Source: Epiperipatus broadwayi (Eukaryota; Onychophora; Udeonychophora; Euonychophora; Peripatidae). Taken from it: DNA of 64,000 nt. Every line of letters begins with the position of its first letter. Position 1 is the stretch's first letter. The stretch is from the NCBI GenBank assembly GCA_028023455.1, contig JAQFVV010012477.1, forward strand, positions 3,001,865 to 3,065,864, given 5' to 3'. The notes below the pieces were generated by a model that saw only the letters and a program-made list of their open reading frames with translations, was not told where the DNA came from and did not search any database. A program made the position numbers and the translations under genes. Below are positions 1-11,559 of the stretch, piece after piece.

Positions 1-1729
1 ACCTCCATCCCTACTATATATAATAGCCAATCTGCTACTCAGCCATGAAATTCACATCACATTGAATGGAAAAAAATCACCAGCCTTCAGACTGAGTCAA
101 TCCATCCCACAAGGATCCCCCCTAAGTGCCTTGCTCTTTACAATATATATAAATCCTCTATTAATAGAGATACAGAAAAAAATAAAAGGCATTCAAATTC
201 CAAACACTGCTTTAAATATATCATGCATAGCCTATATGGACGATGTAACCGTTTTCCTCCCCTCTAAAAAGAACCTCCCCATATTACAAGAGATAATCAA
301 GAATTATACCTCAAATTTTAATTTAAAAATTAACACAAATAAAACTGCTGCATGGTCAATATACACAGGCAAGCACTGTACAGAGATGTTTAATGGTAAA
401 CCATCTGCTTTCCTTGGTTTCCCATTCTACCTTGGAACCAATGGAATGAGGCAAAAAATTCAAAATAAATTAAAAATAGATGCTGAAAAAATCACAGCCT
501 CACTTGAAAAGTCATACCTGTCAATATATGCAAAGGTAGCACTATTTAATCAACTTATAACTACAAAAATTACATACTATACACCTATAATCAAATTTGC
601 AAAAACATTCATATCTAAAATCTCATCAATCTGTAACAAACTAATATGGAAGAGAAAGACAGTGGCAATCTCTTTAAAAAATCTGAGCAGACCACCACAT
701 AGCAATGGACTTGGACTCCATACAATCAATGTTTTTTACACACAGAAATCAGTAAATCTAATAACAGCAACCATAAAAAGATTTCCAGACCTGGAGTGTG
801 TAATCAGTATAATACCCACAGACAGACCACCCCCTTCATATGGATATCTATCCACACTGATTGAAGAACTCAAGCCAATATACAACAAAATATCACTCAA
901 TAATGACAACAAGTATACATACTGGGACATTTACAATATACTACATCCAAACCAGACACCCAATCTACATCCATCAGTTCTTGGAATAGACAACAGGCAA
1001 CTACTGCAACAATTCAGAAAATGGTCGTTAGAACCAAAATTATTCGATTTTCTACTTAAGCTTAATCTCAATGCTCTACCCACAACCCATTTCCTTAGAT
1101 TTCGTAGATTCTATACCAATATAGACCCCATGTGTGGGCTATGTCATAGAGAAGAAGAGACACAAGATCATTTTCTTCATTCCTGCAGTGCCCTAGAAAC
1201 AATACATCGCACAATGTTTACCACATACAGAAAGGCTATCATTTCAATTGATGAAATAATAAATACATTTAAAAAAGGCAACAACCCTGCTATTCATGCA
1301 GCAACATACAGCCTTTATGCCTACTGGTGCACCAGATGCACTTTTGCACTTGCCAATAACCCTCGACGCCACCCAGCAACATATTCAATAAAACTAGAAC
1401 TGTTAAGAAAAAGAGACAGCATCCTAGCTCAACCAGATATATTTGCAGCCACATGGTCACACTTGAAACAGAGATCCAGTCTATGAAATATAAAGACCAA
1501 TAAGATAGATGATGACATTTTCAACATCAGCATTTTTTCCAACTTTAAAAAAAAATGCTAGCATAAACTGAACTAAATAGAAGACCAAATTTAAAAACAA
1601 GAAGAAAAAAAAAGTATGCAGAAAAGATAAAGACTTATATACTGAAAGTTGTAATTTGTTTTTCATTTGTAAAAAATCAATATATGACTCTGTAATTTTT
1701 TAGACTCAATAAAGTTTTGCTTTGAAACA
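1..1729 (+). mobile_element. Tx1-like LINE, 3' part with 3' UTR and poly(A) signal
   Basis: Covers the ORF2 end plus a 3' UTR of about 240 bases. AATAAA lies at 1708-1713, followed about 17 bases later by a trinucleotide array instead of a poly(A) tail. The related minus-strand fragment at 51851-52412 has the same order of AATAAA then AAT repeats, so the microsatellite-like tail appears to belong to the element or its target preference. Confidence 0.75.
2..1486 (+). CDS. Tx1/L1-like LINE ORF2, C-terminal half (5' cut by window edge)
   Basis: Reverse transcriptase of a non-LTR retrotransposon, which copies its own mRNA at a nicked target. The frame is already open at base 2, so the apparent Met at 62 is internal and the protein continues left of the window. 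About 495 codons are present. RT motif B reads PQGSPLSALLF and catalytic motif C reads AYMDDVTVF, so both active-site Asp residues of the YxDD box are kept. The C-terminal part has a zinc-knuckle-like CGLCHREEETQDHFLHSC (C-x2-C-x11-H-x4-C), usual downstream of the RT in L1/Tx1-type ORF2 proteins. The same family recurs at 47805-48650 and 51890-52412. No stop or frameshift interrupts it, unlike the other copies, so it is the youngest. Clade assignment is from motif resemblance only. Confidence 0.85.
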   Translation, partial: PPSLLYIIANLLLSHEIHITLNGKKSPAFRLSQSIPQGSPLSALLFTIYINPLLIEIQKKIKGIQIPNTALNISCIAYMDDVTVFLPSKKNLPILQEIIKNYTSNFNLKINTNKTAAWSIYTGKHCTEMFNGKPSAFLGFPFYLGTNGMRQKIQNKLKIDAEKITASLEKSYLSIYAKVALFNQLITTKITYYTPIIKFAKTFISKISSICNKLIWKRKTVAISLKNLSRPPHSNGLGLHTINVFYTQKSVNLITATIKRFPDLECVISIIPTDRPPPSYGYLSTLIEELKPIYNKISLNNDNKYTYWDIYNILHPNQTPNLHPSVLGIDNRQLLQQFRKWSLEPKLFDFLLKLNLNALPTTHFLRFRRFYTNIDPMCGLCHREEETQDHFLHSCSALETIHRTMFTTYRKAIISIDEIINTFKKGNNPAIHAATYSLYAYWCTRCTFALANNPRRHPATYSIKLELLRKRDSILAQPDIFAATWSHLKQRSSL

Positions 1730-2106
<377 letters not shown>

Positions 2107-3146
2107 TATGTATGGTTTTAGTTTTTTAAATAACAGTTTTTGTGAGTTTTTTTGTATTTTTTATACAAAGTTTTGTAAATATTTTTTATACATTTTGTAA
2201 AGATTTTTAGCCTATAAGAATTAGTTTTGTTATTTGATACATAACTATTTGTAATAGTTTAATGTTTAAATTCTGGAAACAGCCATTTTGTTGTTCTTTC
2301 TGATGAAAACCAGTCTGCTGGTTGAAATATTAAAGCATATTTATAAAGACGTTATTGTGTGTTTTTTTATTATATTTATATTTTTTCCTTTAGTTAGTTT
2401 CTATATTTATTATTTTCATGGATTATATATATATATATAGGTGGAATTCTACCTTTATTGTTTAAAGGAGGTTGATTTGAAAGCAAATTAAGATTGTTGG
2501 TTGTTATTGATATTGGTCCTGTTTAAGTGTTGACCACTTTTCTGTATTTATATTATTTACCTATCTGGCCTTGGCGATTGTTAGTTTTATTATCTAAGTA
2601 ATACATAGTTGGAGTGCAGTTTGAAAGTAATAATTGCAGTTTGAAAGTTATAATTATGCTTAATAATATTTTTGTAGTGTGATTTTCACTATAAAACCCT
2701 CATGCCAGTTAGAGACTGGTTTCTATTAAATTTTAATATCTTGTGAAGGGGTGTAATAATAAATGTATGATGAGAAACCAGTCTTTATTTTGCATGAGAG
2801 TGGTGTAGTAGATATTATACTACATAAATATTATTCATTAAGTTGATAATTTTTAATCTAATGAATGACTAATAAAATTTGTTAAAATTACCATTTGAAA
2901 GTTATGTGATTATTTGTAAGTCTACTTTCAGAATACATTATATTTATGTGTTTAATGAGGTTAATTGAAACTTCTTGAATTAATTATTTCATTCTTTGTA
3001 GTCAAGATGTAATTTTTTGTGACTATATAAACATTTTAGACCATATATAAAAATGGATTTTCATTTTTATTGGTTAAAAAAGGTTGTTGTTATATCAGAT
3101 TGAAATTCTTGATTATTTTTGATATTGTGTAAGTGTTGATTTCTTT
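2107..3146. other. AT-rich non-coding stretch with small inverted and direct repeats
   Basis: No gene seen. It holds a hammerhead-like core at 2300-2327, an inverted repeat around 2699-2800 (AGACTGGTTTCT against AGAAACCAGTCT, with CTCATGC/GCATGAG outside it) and two diverged direct copies of a segment around 2440-2545 and 3050-3145. Confidence 0.5.
2292..2357 (+). ncRNA. Hammerhead-like core, non-canonical
   Basis: CTGATGA at 2300-2306 and GAAA at 2324-2327 flank a perfect 6-bp stem (AACCAG/CTGGTT, loop TCTG). One extra A separates the core from stem II. After GAAA an ATAT/ATAT hairpin follows, and upstream TCTTT can pair with AAAGA downstream, but the spacing at the expected cleavage site is about three bases too long. 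It may be a decayed ribozyme or a chance resemblance. Confidence 0.3.
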
Positions 3147-3681
<535 letters not shown>

Positions 3682-3689
3682 AATAATAT

Positions 3690-4727
3690 TTTTGGGTATG
3701 AACTGTGTATTATTTTGCATTACAATCCGATATTTCAACGGATTAGCAACCGCCATTATCAAGTTTAACTTTTTGAAAGAACAATCATTAGATCTCAAAC
3801 ATTAGATCTCAAACAATAACGTGACTCAATGCGAGATGAGAAGTGAGATTCAATGTGAAGTAGTTCATAATTCACAATATGAGGCTTATCAAAATGTTTA
3901 TTTCCCTCAGTTTTTTCACCTATTAATTTTAAGTTAATATTAGATCAAACGAGAGGTTGCCACATAGCTGGAATACATTGTGCTTCATCAGCCCTATTGA
4001 AACCAGTAGGTCTCTTTAATATTTCAATTGACTCTTTCATGATTCTTAAATCATATCTTTCTAAATTAGCAAATATATTTGTATTGTCAAAATCAGGTTT
4101 GTGACCAATTTCTAAAAAATGTGAAGTAAAAACTGATGTGCTAATTTTTTGATTAAAAGCATTTCTATGTTCCTTAATTCTGACATTTATTCATCTATTA
4201 GAATGACACACATAGCTTCTTGAGCACTGCAAACATGGAATTTCATAAACTCCTTGGTGTTTCAAAAATATTCTGTCTTCAGGTTTATATAAAAAATCAC
4301 CAGTTTTTTTGCCAGTAGAAAAAGCAGTCTTTATATTAAAACAAGATAGTCTTCTACTGATTTTATCAGTAACCCCTTTCATGTAAGGTAAAATTACTCT
4401 ATTAAAAAAGGAATTGTCAATTCTATCCTCTTTTGTCTTTTTAGTATTAATGTTATGTAAAGCCTTACATATGATGTTTTTATTATAATTATTAGAAAGT
4501 AGAATATTTTTTGTAAGTTCTGTTTTTTGAATAAGATGTTCTTTATCAGATAAATTATAAGCTCTACTCAAAAGATTTTTTTGCTATAGAAAAAATTTGT
4601 GCAGGATGATGATAAGAATTAAAATCAAGATATCTGTTTCTATGGGTGGATTTTCTGTAAACTGATATTGATAATGTTTCATCACATTTTCTTCCAATTA
4701 AAACATCTAGAAAAGAAAGTGATTGTA
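3690..4727 (-). pseudogene. Penelope-like element fragment: RT thumb, linker and GIY-YIG nuclease
   Basis: Read on the minus strand from about 4727, it encodes SVYRKSTHRNRYLDFNS, a typical PLE segment after the RT palm. A frameshift follows, then the thumb and linker, then the GIY-YIG endonuclease start GVYEIPCLQCSRSYV. A stop separates this from INVRIKEHRNAF, which carries the conserved nuclease Arg. The tail shared with the other copies (NIDF-like through the IPAMWQPL segment) follows with further stops. PLEs use this RT and nuclease for retrotransposition in eukaryotic nuclei. The RT core upstream of the thumb is missing. The family 3' end abuts the GATA array at about 3690. Confidence 0.85.
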
Positions 4728-5240
4728 ATAGACGATTAAATGTCAGAATTAAGGAACATAGAAATGCTTTTAATCAAAAAATTAGCACATCAGTTTTTAC
4801 TTCCCATTTTTTAGAAATTGGTCACAAACCTGATTTTGACAATACAAAAATACTTACTAATTTGGAAAGATATGATTTAAGAACCATGAGAGAGTCAATT
4901 GAAATATTAAAGAGACCTACTGGTTTAAATAGGTCTGATGAACCACAATGTATTCCAGCTATGTGGAAACCTCTCATTTTATTTAATATTAACTTGAAAA
5001 TAATAGGTGAAAAAACTGAGGGAAATAAACATTTTGATAAGCCTCATATTGTGAATGCTGAACTACTTCATGGTGAATCTCACTTCTCATTTCGCACTGA
5101 GTCACATTATTGTTTGAGATCTAATGATTGTTTTTTCAAAAGTTAATCTTGATAATTGCGGTTGCTAGTCCATCAAAATATCGGTTTATAATGCAAAATA
5201 ATACATGGTTTGTCCCCAAAAATATTATTTTATCTACATC
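4728..5240 (+). pseudogene. Penelope-like element fragment, C-terminal part, inverted against its neighbour
   Basis: Starts abruptly at the nuclease Arg region (VRIKEHRNAFNQKIS) and continues through ERYDLRTMRESIEILKRPTG to a stop at about 5146, then the family 3' UTR with its conserved Pro-rich-strand motif CCCCAAAAATATTATT near 5215. It overlaps in content with the minus-strand copy ending at 4727, so the two are joined head to head with both 3' ends outward. This points to inversion during insertion or a local inverted duplication. Confidence 0.85.
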
Positions 5241-5282
5241 ATATAACCGTGAAAACATTAATTATAATATATATATAGATAA

Positions 5283-5995
5283 TAACCATTAGAAATCATC
5301 AGTAACCACATAAACATTCACAATAAGAATAGTAATCAATATTTCTCACTGCTGTCAAGGCAACCCTCTCACCTTTTAATAGCAAGAATGGAAATCCATT
5401 CTTACTAATGGTCCATTGAATATATATGGACACTTAAAGATTGCAACTTGACTGCAGAGTATGAAATATTAATACAATGAAGTTTAAATAAACCTCTTTA
5501 AACATGAAATAAACATGTCACTATAATGCAGACATAAATAGTCAATTATAACATTACAAACTGCAACACTTTTAAATTGCCCGTGTATTATTTAATAAAT
5601 AAGTGAAATAATGCCTAAAGCTAATTGGGATAATTAGCAACCATTAGATATCACCAGTAACCACATAAACATTCACAATAAAGATAGTAATCAATATTTT
5701 TCACTGCTGTTAAGGCAACCTTCTCACCTTTTTAATAGCAAGAATGGAAATCCTCCATTCTTACTAATGGTCCATTGAATATATATGGACAGTTAAAGAT
5801 TGCAACTTGACTACAGAATATAAAATATTGATACAATGAAGTTTAAATAAACCTTTTTAAACATGAAATAAACATGTCACTGTAATGCAGACAAATAAAT
5901 AGTCAATTATAACATTACAAACTGCAATACTTTTAAATTTCTCATGTATTATTTAAATAATAAATAGAATCAAGTCATACATCATGTAACTTAAC
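5283..5995. repeat. Two-copy tandem duplication, period about 356 bp
   Basis: AACCATTAGA at 5283 recurs at 5639, and the sequence downstream matches base by base with scattered substitutions through about 5940/5995. Non-coding. A shorter similar stretch (TCAAGGCAACC context) is also seen near 23550. Confidence 0.85.
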
Positions 5996-6030
5996 TTGAT
6001 AAGCTTGTTTTTTATAAAATAAAATAATGA

Positions 6031-6722
6031 ATGTGCTAAAAGCTCTAACCAAGCTTTATTGATAAATGCTTCAAGAGAAAGCATTTAAATATCTAGAAAC
6101 ATCCCCATCTCCAAATCAGTTTTTTGCTATTGGCTATCCTCAGTGAGGTGCCAGGATATTTCAGGCACTAGATCTAAAATACCAACTCAAAGCCAGAACT
6201 TATCTAATTCTTAACTATTAAATAGAAAATCTAAAAATTTCAGATTTCTATATGTCTTGAAATTCAGTTATCTATCTTAAGTAGCTATATCAGTCTGAAA
6301 ACTCTTTAGCTGCACTATATATTAATGGCCTTAGCAATAACATATTGCTTAAGACTTAAAAGCACACGTATATTAGTCAATAAAATCAAGTCATACATCA
6401 CATGATTTAACTTGATATTGCTAATGTTATTAGTATATTGTATGGCTAAAGAGTTTTTAGACCCTTATAGCTATTTAAGTTATTAAGCTGGATTTGAAGA
6501 TATATAGGTGACTGAAAAATTCAGATTTTCTACTTAATAGTTAAGTATTATATAAGTGCTGGCTTTGAGTTGATATGTTAGATCTAGTTTTTGAAATATC
6601 CTAGTGCCTCACTGAGGATAGCCAATAGCTTGAAACTAGTTTGGGGATATTTGTAATAGAGATTTTTAAATGCTTTCTTTTGCAGCATTTATTGATCAAG
6701 ATTGGTTAGAGCTATTAGCATG
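6031..6722. mobile_element. Foldback (long inverted repeat) element, copy 1
   Basis: The left arm from 6031 and the right arm ending at 6722 are near-perfect reverse complements of about 320 bp each, joined by a centre around 6345-6420 (ATCAAGTCATACATCACATG). A further partial start, with the same ATCAAGTCATACATCA motif, lies at 5966. Each arm carries a hammerhead-like motif: degraded on the minus strand near 6107-6150, well preserved on the plus strand at 6607-6646. No coding capacity. Related copies are at 40830-41468 and 58380-58790. Confidence 0.8.
6607..6646 (+). ncRNA. Hammerhead-ribozyme-like motif (best copy in the foldback family)
   Basis: Stem I CCTCA (6607-6611) pairs with TGGGG (6642-6646), with one U-G wobble. 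The core CTGAGGA (6612-6618) matches CUGANGA. Stem II has three pairs (AGC/GCT) after a U-U mismatch. GAAA (6632-6635) is intact, and ACTAGTT gives a two-bp stem III with a two-base loop and a GUU cleavage triplet. Cleavage is predicted after 6641. Such tiny stem III forms are known from newt satellite and PLE hammerheads, which usually act as dimers. Activity is inferred only. Confidence 0.6.
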
Positions 6723-6739
6723 GATATATATATATATAT

Positions 6740-6823
6740 GTGTCATAATATTATTACTATTTGCGGGATATTCCGTGTAATGAAAAAGATAAATGCTGAC
6801 GCAAATAGTAATAATATGACATC
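6740..6823. repeat. Short hairpin repeat
   Basis: TGTCATAATATTATTACTAT at the left and its reverse complement at the right (short of three bases), reaching in to TTTGCG/CGCAAA, enclose about 35 bases. A (TA)n run precedes it. Probably a tiny foldback insertion. Confidence 0.6.
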
Positions 6824-6949
6824 TTTTATCTGTGAAAATATTAGAATTAACATATATATATACACACACACAATGTAACTATCTGATTTGTACAGCTCAC
6901 ACAAAAATTGACCCAAAGCAAGTTTTATGGAAGTTCCATATTCTGACAT

Positions 6950-8384
6950 TACATGGTCAGCAACTTTTTGTTTTATAGCCTGCTAAATCAGTTAGATGCA
7001 AGAGACTCTTATTTCACTTAACCTTATTGATTGAAAATAATGACAAATGCTACAAATAAATAGACATTACAATTTATTTATGTATATAACATTATCACAA
7101 CACAAACAATAATAATTGATAGCAATTCTCAGGCAAGATTAATCTATTAGTTATTTTACCCATAATTAAATTTAAAATAAATATTATTTTATTGATCTGC
7201 TCTATCAATTTTGAAGACAAATGAATGTGGTTAAAGATGTATTGTTTCTATGCACAGATAATATATGGTGCGGTGCATTTTTACAATTTCTGGACAGATA
7301 TGTGTTTGCTGCACAGACTAACTATCACTACTAATTATTAATACAATTGGGCACAATACTGTTTTATGATTTAATGAACTTATAGATTAAGAACATGCTA
7401 AAATTATAAACTACAATCAATCATTTCAGGCTATAATTCTGGTAAATAACTAAACAATAACTAAGTAAATGTAAAAAGCAGGACATAGCATCGGTGTTAC
7501 ACTCATTTATGAACAAATATGTATAAAAAGCAGAGCATTGATAACTGATAGGAATGTGCATCTACTGCATAATACTACTCAAAGTAAGTTAATGAATGCA
7601 AGAGACCAGCTAATGCAAATGGTATCACACTCATTTATAAATCAATATATAACCCAAAGCACATAATATATGTTGTAGGAATGTACATCTATGCATACTC
7701 CTGCTCAAAGTAAGAGTTGTTGGCAGACACAGTGGTATCACTCATTTATAAATAAACAAAACTATTCATATAACTAAGCACTGTACATAGGTGAACAGGC
7801 AAAAATAAAAGTATATTATTAGCTCAAATATCTTTAAGACTTTATTTATCTTTTTCCATGTTTGCTTATTCTCAAATTTTAGAACTATTAAAAAGTCATA
7901 AACAGACAAACTTGCATCATTTATTAAATCCTTCTATGCCACCTGTTTTATAATATCCAGAGTTTCTTAATCTGCATTACCCATGTTAATGTTTAAATTA
8001 CCATTTTTACAATTTCTAAAATTAAGATAGTGGAAATGATGATCATTTATTAAATCTTGTTTTAGCATATGAAGTAAGTTTTTAAGAGAATGGTGAGAGT
8101 TTGCAATATTAGCTAATTACTTTAGAAGAAATATTGTTCTTTTGTACATTTATACACAACTAAACTTGTGCATGACTAATAAACTATAGCAATCTTCTGC
8201 CATACTAATTTATAAACAGTTTTACTTTTACACAAAATTAATAATAACTATTTGTAAAAAAAAATCAGTATAAATTAAAAGTAAGAGTTTAAATATCTGA
8301 CATTACTGATAGAAAGTTATAATAATATATATTCAAAGTTTATACACATTACTCTTTCATCACTAAAAGTTTCAAGTTCCGAAT
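6950..8384. other. No gene seen; weak 110-130 bp tandem repeats
   Basis: The phrase ACTCATTTATRAA recurs around 7500, 7628 and 7740 with partly conserved sequence between, suggesting an old tandem duplication. Nothing else recognised. Confidence 0.4.
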
Positions 8385-8690
8385 TCAGGTATAGATATAC
8401 TTTTACTGAATTCAGTCTGTTTAAACATAACTATGTCTGGAGATCTCCTGTGAAGCTTCTTACTTAATGCAGCATCAGATGATGTTTTCTTTGATGATTG
8501 ATGGCTGGTTTCTCCCTGAAGTGCTAGAGAATTTGAAGTTTAGCTGGCATATAGTGCCTTATAAACTGGACTCAGCACTCTTTTAGATAGTTCTACATTA
8601 TTTGATAGCTTCCCTGGATTTGATGATGAACTTTTGGCCTGCACTCTGCTGGCTTGGCAAGAGTGGATCACATGATGGCTTGTCTACTCT
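8385..8690 (-). pseudogene. Unrecognised coding-like fragment with one internal stop
   Basis: On the minus strand one frame reads about 95 codons with a single TAA in the middle, which is unusual in this AT-rich setting. The text is Ser/Lys rich: it includes SKRVLSPVYKALYAS before the stop and SDAALSKKLHRRSPDIVMF after it, ending near SISIPEFGT. Local GC content is higher than the surroundings. I do not recognise the family. It could be a decayed exon, a processed pseudogene or part of an unknown transposon. No clear splice sites frame it. Confidence 0.35.
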
Positions 8691-9096
8691 TCCATGATAT
8701 TTAAATACAAAGCAGCATGATCATAGTAATAAAATCACTGTCATTTTCCATTGTTGGTCATTTCAATTCATTTATCTTTCGGTAGTAGATAACTCTTAAA
8801 CTTCATTTCAGTCAGCTGCTTTTTTGTCCAGTAACAGCATTTATAAAAAATTAGCTTTGAAAGAGATTATTAAAATAACAGACAATGTGTTGACAAAATT
8901 ACATCAGGTACTTATCTCATTAATCAGCCAATCTGTTGATCAGAATTTAATTACATTTTCTAAAATAAAAATTTCTGTCTACCTGGTTATAAAATACCTT
9001 TACAAATGTTATTAACAGAAATATTTTCTTTTAAATTATTTTTAAAATAAACTTAGAATTAATAATATTATATACATTTATCAGTCATCATCATTA

Positions 9097-9574
9097 TCAA
9101 CCATTATCAATCCACTGCAGGATGAAGGTCTCTCCATGTTTAATCCATCTTCTCCAATCTTTAGCTTCTCTTCTCCACATCACCCCTGCACACTTTCTTA
9201 TTTCATCCATCCATCTCACATGTGGTCTCTTTCTGGGTCTTTTACAATCTCTTGGAATCCAGTTTAAAATTTCAATTGTCCATCTTATTATCATCTCTTC
9301 TAACAATATGTCCAGCCCAACTCCACTTCAATCTTTTAATTTTTTCAATGAGGTCAGTAACACCGGTTTGTTCTCTTACCCATACATTGCGTTTACGATC
9401 TCTTTTTGTTACTCCCAACATACATCTCTCCATACTTCTTTGAGTGGTCTGAAGTCTCTGAATTGCTCTTCTATTAAGTGTCCAAGTCTCAGATCCATAA
9501 GTAAGAACTGGTAAAACACATTTCTTAAAAACCTTCCTTTTCAAACACATAGGCATATTTCCTTTTAGTATCAA
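9097..9574 (-). pseudogene. RTE-like LINE C-terminal region in two overlapping frames
   Basis: 9272-9574 encodes the post-RT segment with VLPVLTYGSETWTLNRR and GHIVRRDDNK. 9097-9306, in another frame, encodes the terminal RKRPHVRWMDEIRKCAG segment. A single frameshift near 9290 separates the two. Both are characteristic of the end of RTE-type polyproteins. Confidence 0.8.
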
Positions 9575-9971
9575 GTTATTTCTACCAAAAGCACTCCAAC
9601 CAAGTTTAATTCTATGATTAATTTCCTACATTATGTTTCCATCTGTATTAATAATCTGACCAAGGTATTTGTAACTGTTAACTTCTTCTAATTCATCATA
9701 ATCAATCTTTATTTTCATATTTTGAGCAAATCGATTAAACATTACTTTAGTCTTTTTAACATTTATCTTTAGTCCTACTTACCTACTTTCACCTGATAAT
9801 TCTTGCAACATTTCCTGCAGATCTGAAGCATTATTTGCAAAAACAACTACATCATCTGCGAAATCTAAATGACTTAAATAATCACCATTTACTTTCACTC
9901 CTTTAGTTTCCCATTTTAATCCACAAAATACTTCATGCAGCACTGCTGTAAAAAGTTTTGGAGATATGGAG

Positions 9972-10280
9972 TCATTGTCTTACACCTTTCTCAATGTTGA
10001 CTTTCCCAGTGTCATTATGTAATCTAATTGTTGCTGTTGCATTTTTATAAATATTCTTTAAAATATGACAATATCCTGGATCTATACCTTGATCTAATGC
10101 TTTAATCACTGAAGAAATGTTTATAGAATCAAATGCCTTTTCATAATCTACAAATCCTAAGCATAATGGCAACTCATATTCATTTGTCCTTTCTATAACT
10201 TCTCTCAATACCTGGATATGATCTACTGTACTAAAACCACTTTTAAATCCAGCTTGTTCTCTTGGTTGGTGGAAATCCAA
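9972..10280 (-). pseudogene. RTE-like reverse transcriptase, fingers and palm piece
   Basis: An open stretch of about 100 residues carries EQAGFKSGFSTVDHIQVL, the motif A region FVDYEKAFDSI and a C-terminal GVRQ. The frame breaks right after GVRQ, where the GD(P/I)SPKLF segment is expected. Upstream codons to about 10432 are in a continuing frame. Confidence 0.8.
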
Positions 10281-10435
10281 TGCTCTCTGTAGACGAGTAG
10301 TAATTATCTCGGTAAAAATTTTATATAAAACTGATAAAAGACTGATAGGTCTGTAATTTCTAATATCTTCTTTATCACCTTTTTTAAATATTAATATTAT
10401 TACTGCATTCTTCCAATCATCTGGTACATCTTATC

Positions 10436-10804
10436 TTTATCATTTAGACAGTACACATACTTATATGTATATATATAATTTTTACTTGTTAAAATTGTTA
10501 AAATAAATTAATTTAAAAATTTATTCGAACTTTTTTAATTTATATAGATGAAGCATATATAAATATAATTTGAATATAAAATCACATTATGATATTTCTA
10601 ATGTTTATATTAATGTTAATCACACTGTAATTGTCAAATAAATAAATTGTTTGGTAATTTGTTTTTAGGGTAGTGGAAGTGATAAACATTACAAATAAAG
10701 TTTACCTCTCTAAGTCTTTTAGTGCATTAAAACAATGAGAGCAGTATACCGTTGTAACATTTAATACTCACAATTATAAAATGTTTTTTTCTTACATTTT
10801 ACAA
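10436..10804. other. No gene seen
   Basis: AT-rich unique-looking sequence between the truncated LINE and the first MITE. Only short A/T runs are visible. Confidence 0.4.
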
Positions 10805-11559
10805 TTAACCTTTTAACCGCTAATTATATTATTGGTTGTATGAGGTAAAAATCAAATCTTTTAATTGGCCAACTCACAAACTGAAGACAAAGCCTATTGT
10901 TAAAACATATTCACCTATAATATTAAATTCAACTCAGATACGTTTATAAAAAGTATATTACTAATTTTTCAGGTTATGAAGAGAACGAAAGTTCTTTCAA
11001 AAATAAATTGCTATTTATTTATTCTAAAATATTCAATTTTGGCAACATGAAAGCTATAATATAAACAAAAAGGTCGACTTTTACGTTATAGAAAAGTAAA
11101 TATTTCTTTTAAATATTTCTTTAATATTTTTACTAAAATCTTCAATATTTTTCGAAAATAATTTTGTTTTTTTAGTTTTTTTTTTAAAAAACTAGTTTAA
11201 TTTCTGAAATTATATTTTTTTAATACTTAAAATTGCATTCGAAATGAAAATCTCAGCGTTTTTCTTTATTTTCTTTGATCAGGCGGTTTCTTTGTTCTTT
11301 CCAGCCAATCAGAATGTCTTTTTCGGCTGAGAGCATGCTAAGAACCAATAACAAGTAATGTTCTTTCTTTGTTTAGGTTTAAATGTGTTTTTTTTTTATT
11401 TTTTACTTGTAAAATAAATCGGAAGAGGGCACGATCTTACAGAACTTTTAAAAACCTATTCAAAACCTATCAAACGAATTTTTTAGCATAAGAACTGGCA
11501 GAGTTAGAGTGACGTCAGATGTCTACGAGGAGCCTCGTCGGAGGTGGGAAAAGGGTGGA
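10805..11559 (+). mobile_element. TTAA-flanked MITE, copy 1 (piggyBac-like ends)
   Basis: Starts TTAACCTTTTAACCGC and ends GGTGGGAAAAGGG, where the right TTAA has decayed to TGGA. The interior matches the copies at 21540-22293 (reverse orientation) and 36138-36891 almost throughout. No coding capacity. TTAA duplications with CCCTTT-type inverted ends are the signature of piggyBac-superfamily elements, so this is probably a non-autonomous derivative. Confidence 0.8.

Larger units (their letters stand above)
9060..10435 (-). mobile_element. RTE-like LINE, 5'-truncated
   Basis: Reading down from about 10432 the minus strand encodes VPDDWKNAVIILIFKKGDKE, then NYRPISLLSVLYKI, the palm segment EQAGFKSGFSTVDHI, FVDYEKAFDSI (motif A, Asp kept), GVRQ, then FADDVVVFA (motif C). 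LTYGSETWTLNRR and the RKRPHVRWMDEI tail follow. Frame changes and stops occur near 9780, 9971 and 9600, so it is not functional. The 3' end near 9060-9090 holds GATGATGATGA-like repeats, common at RTE 3' ends. The 5' break is at about 10435, with no endonuclease domain left. Confidence 0.85.
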
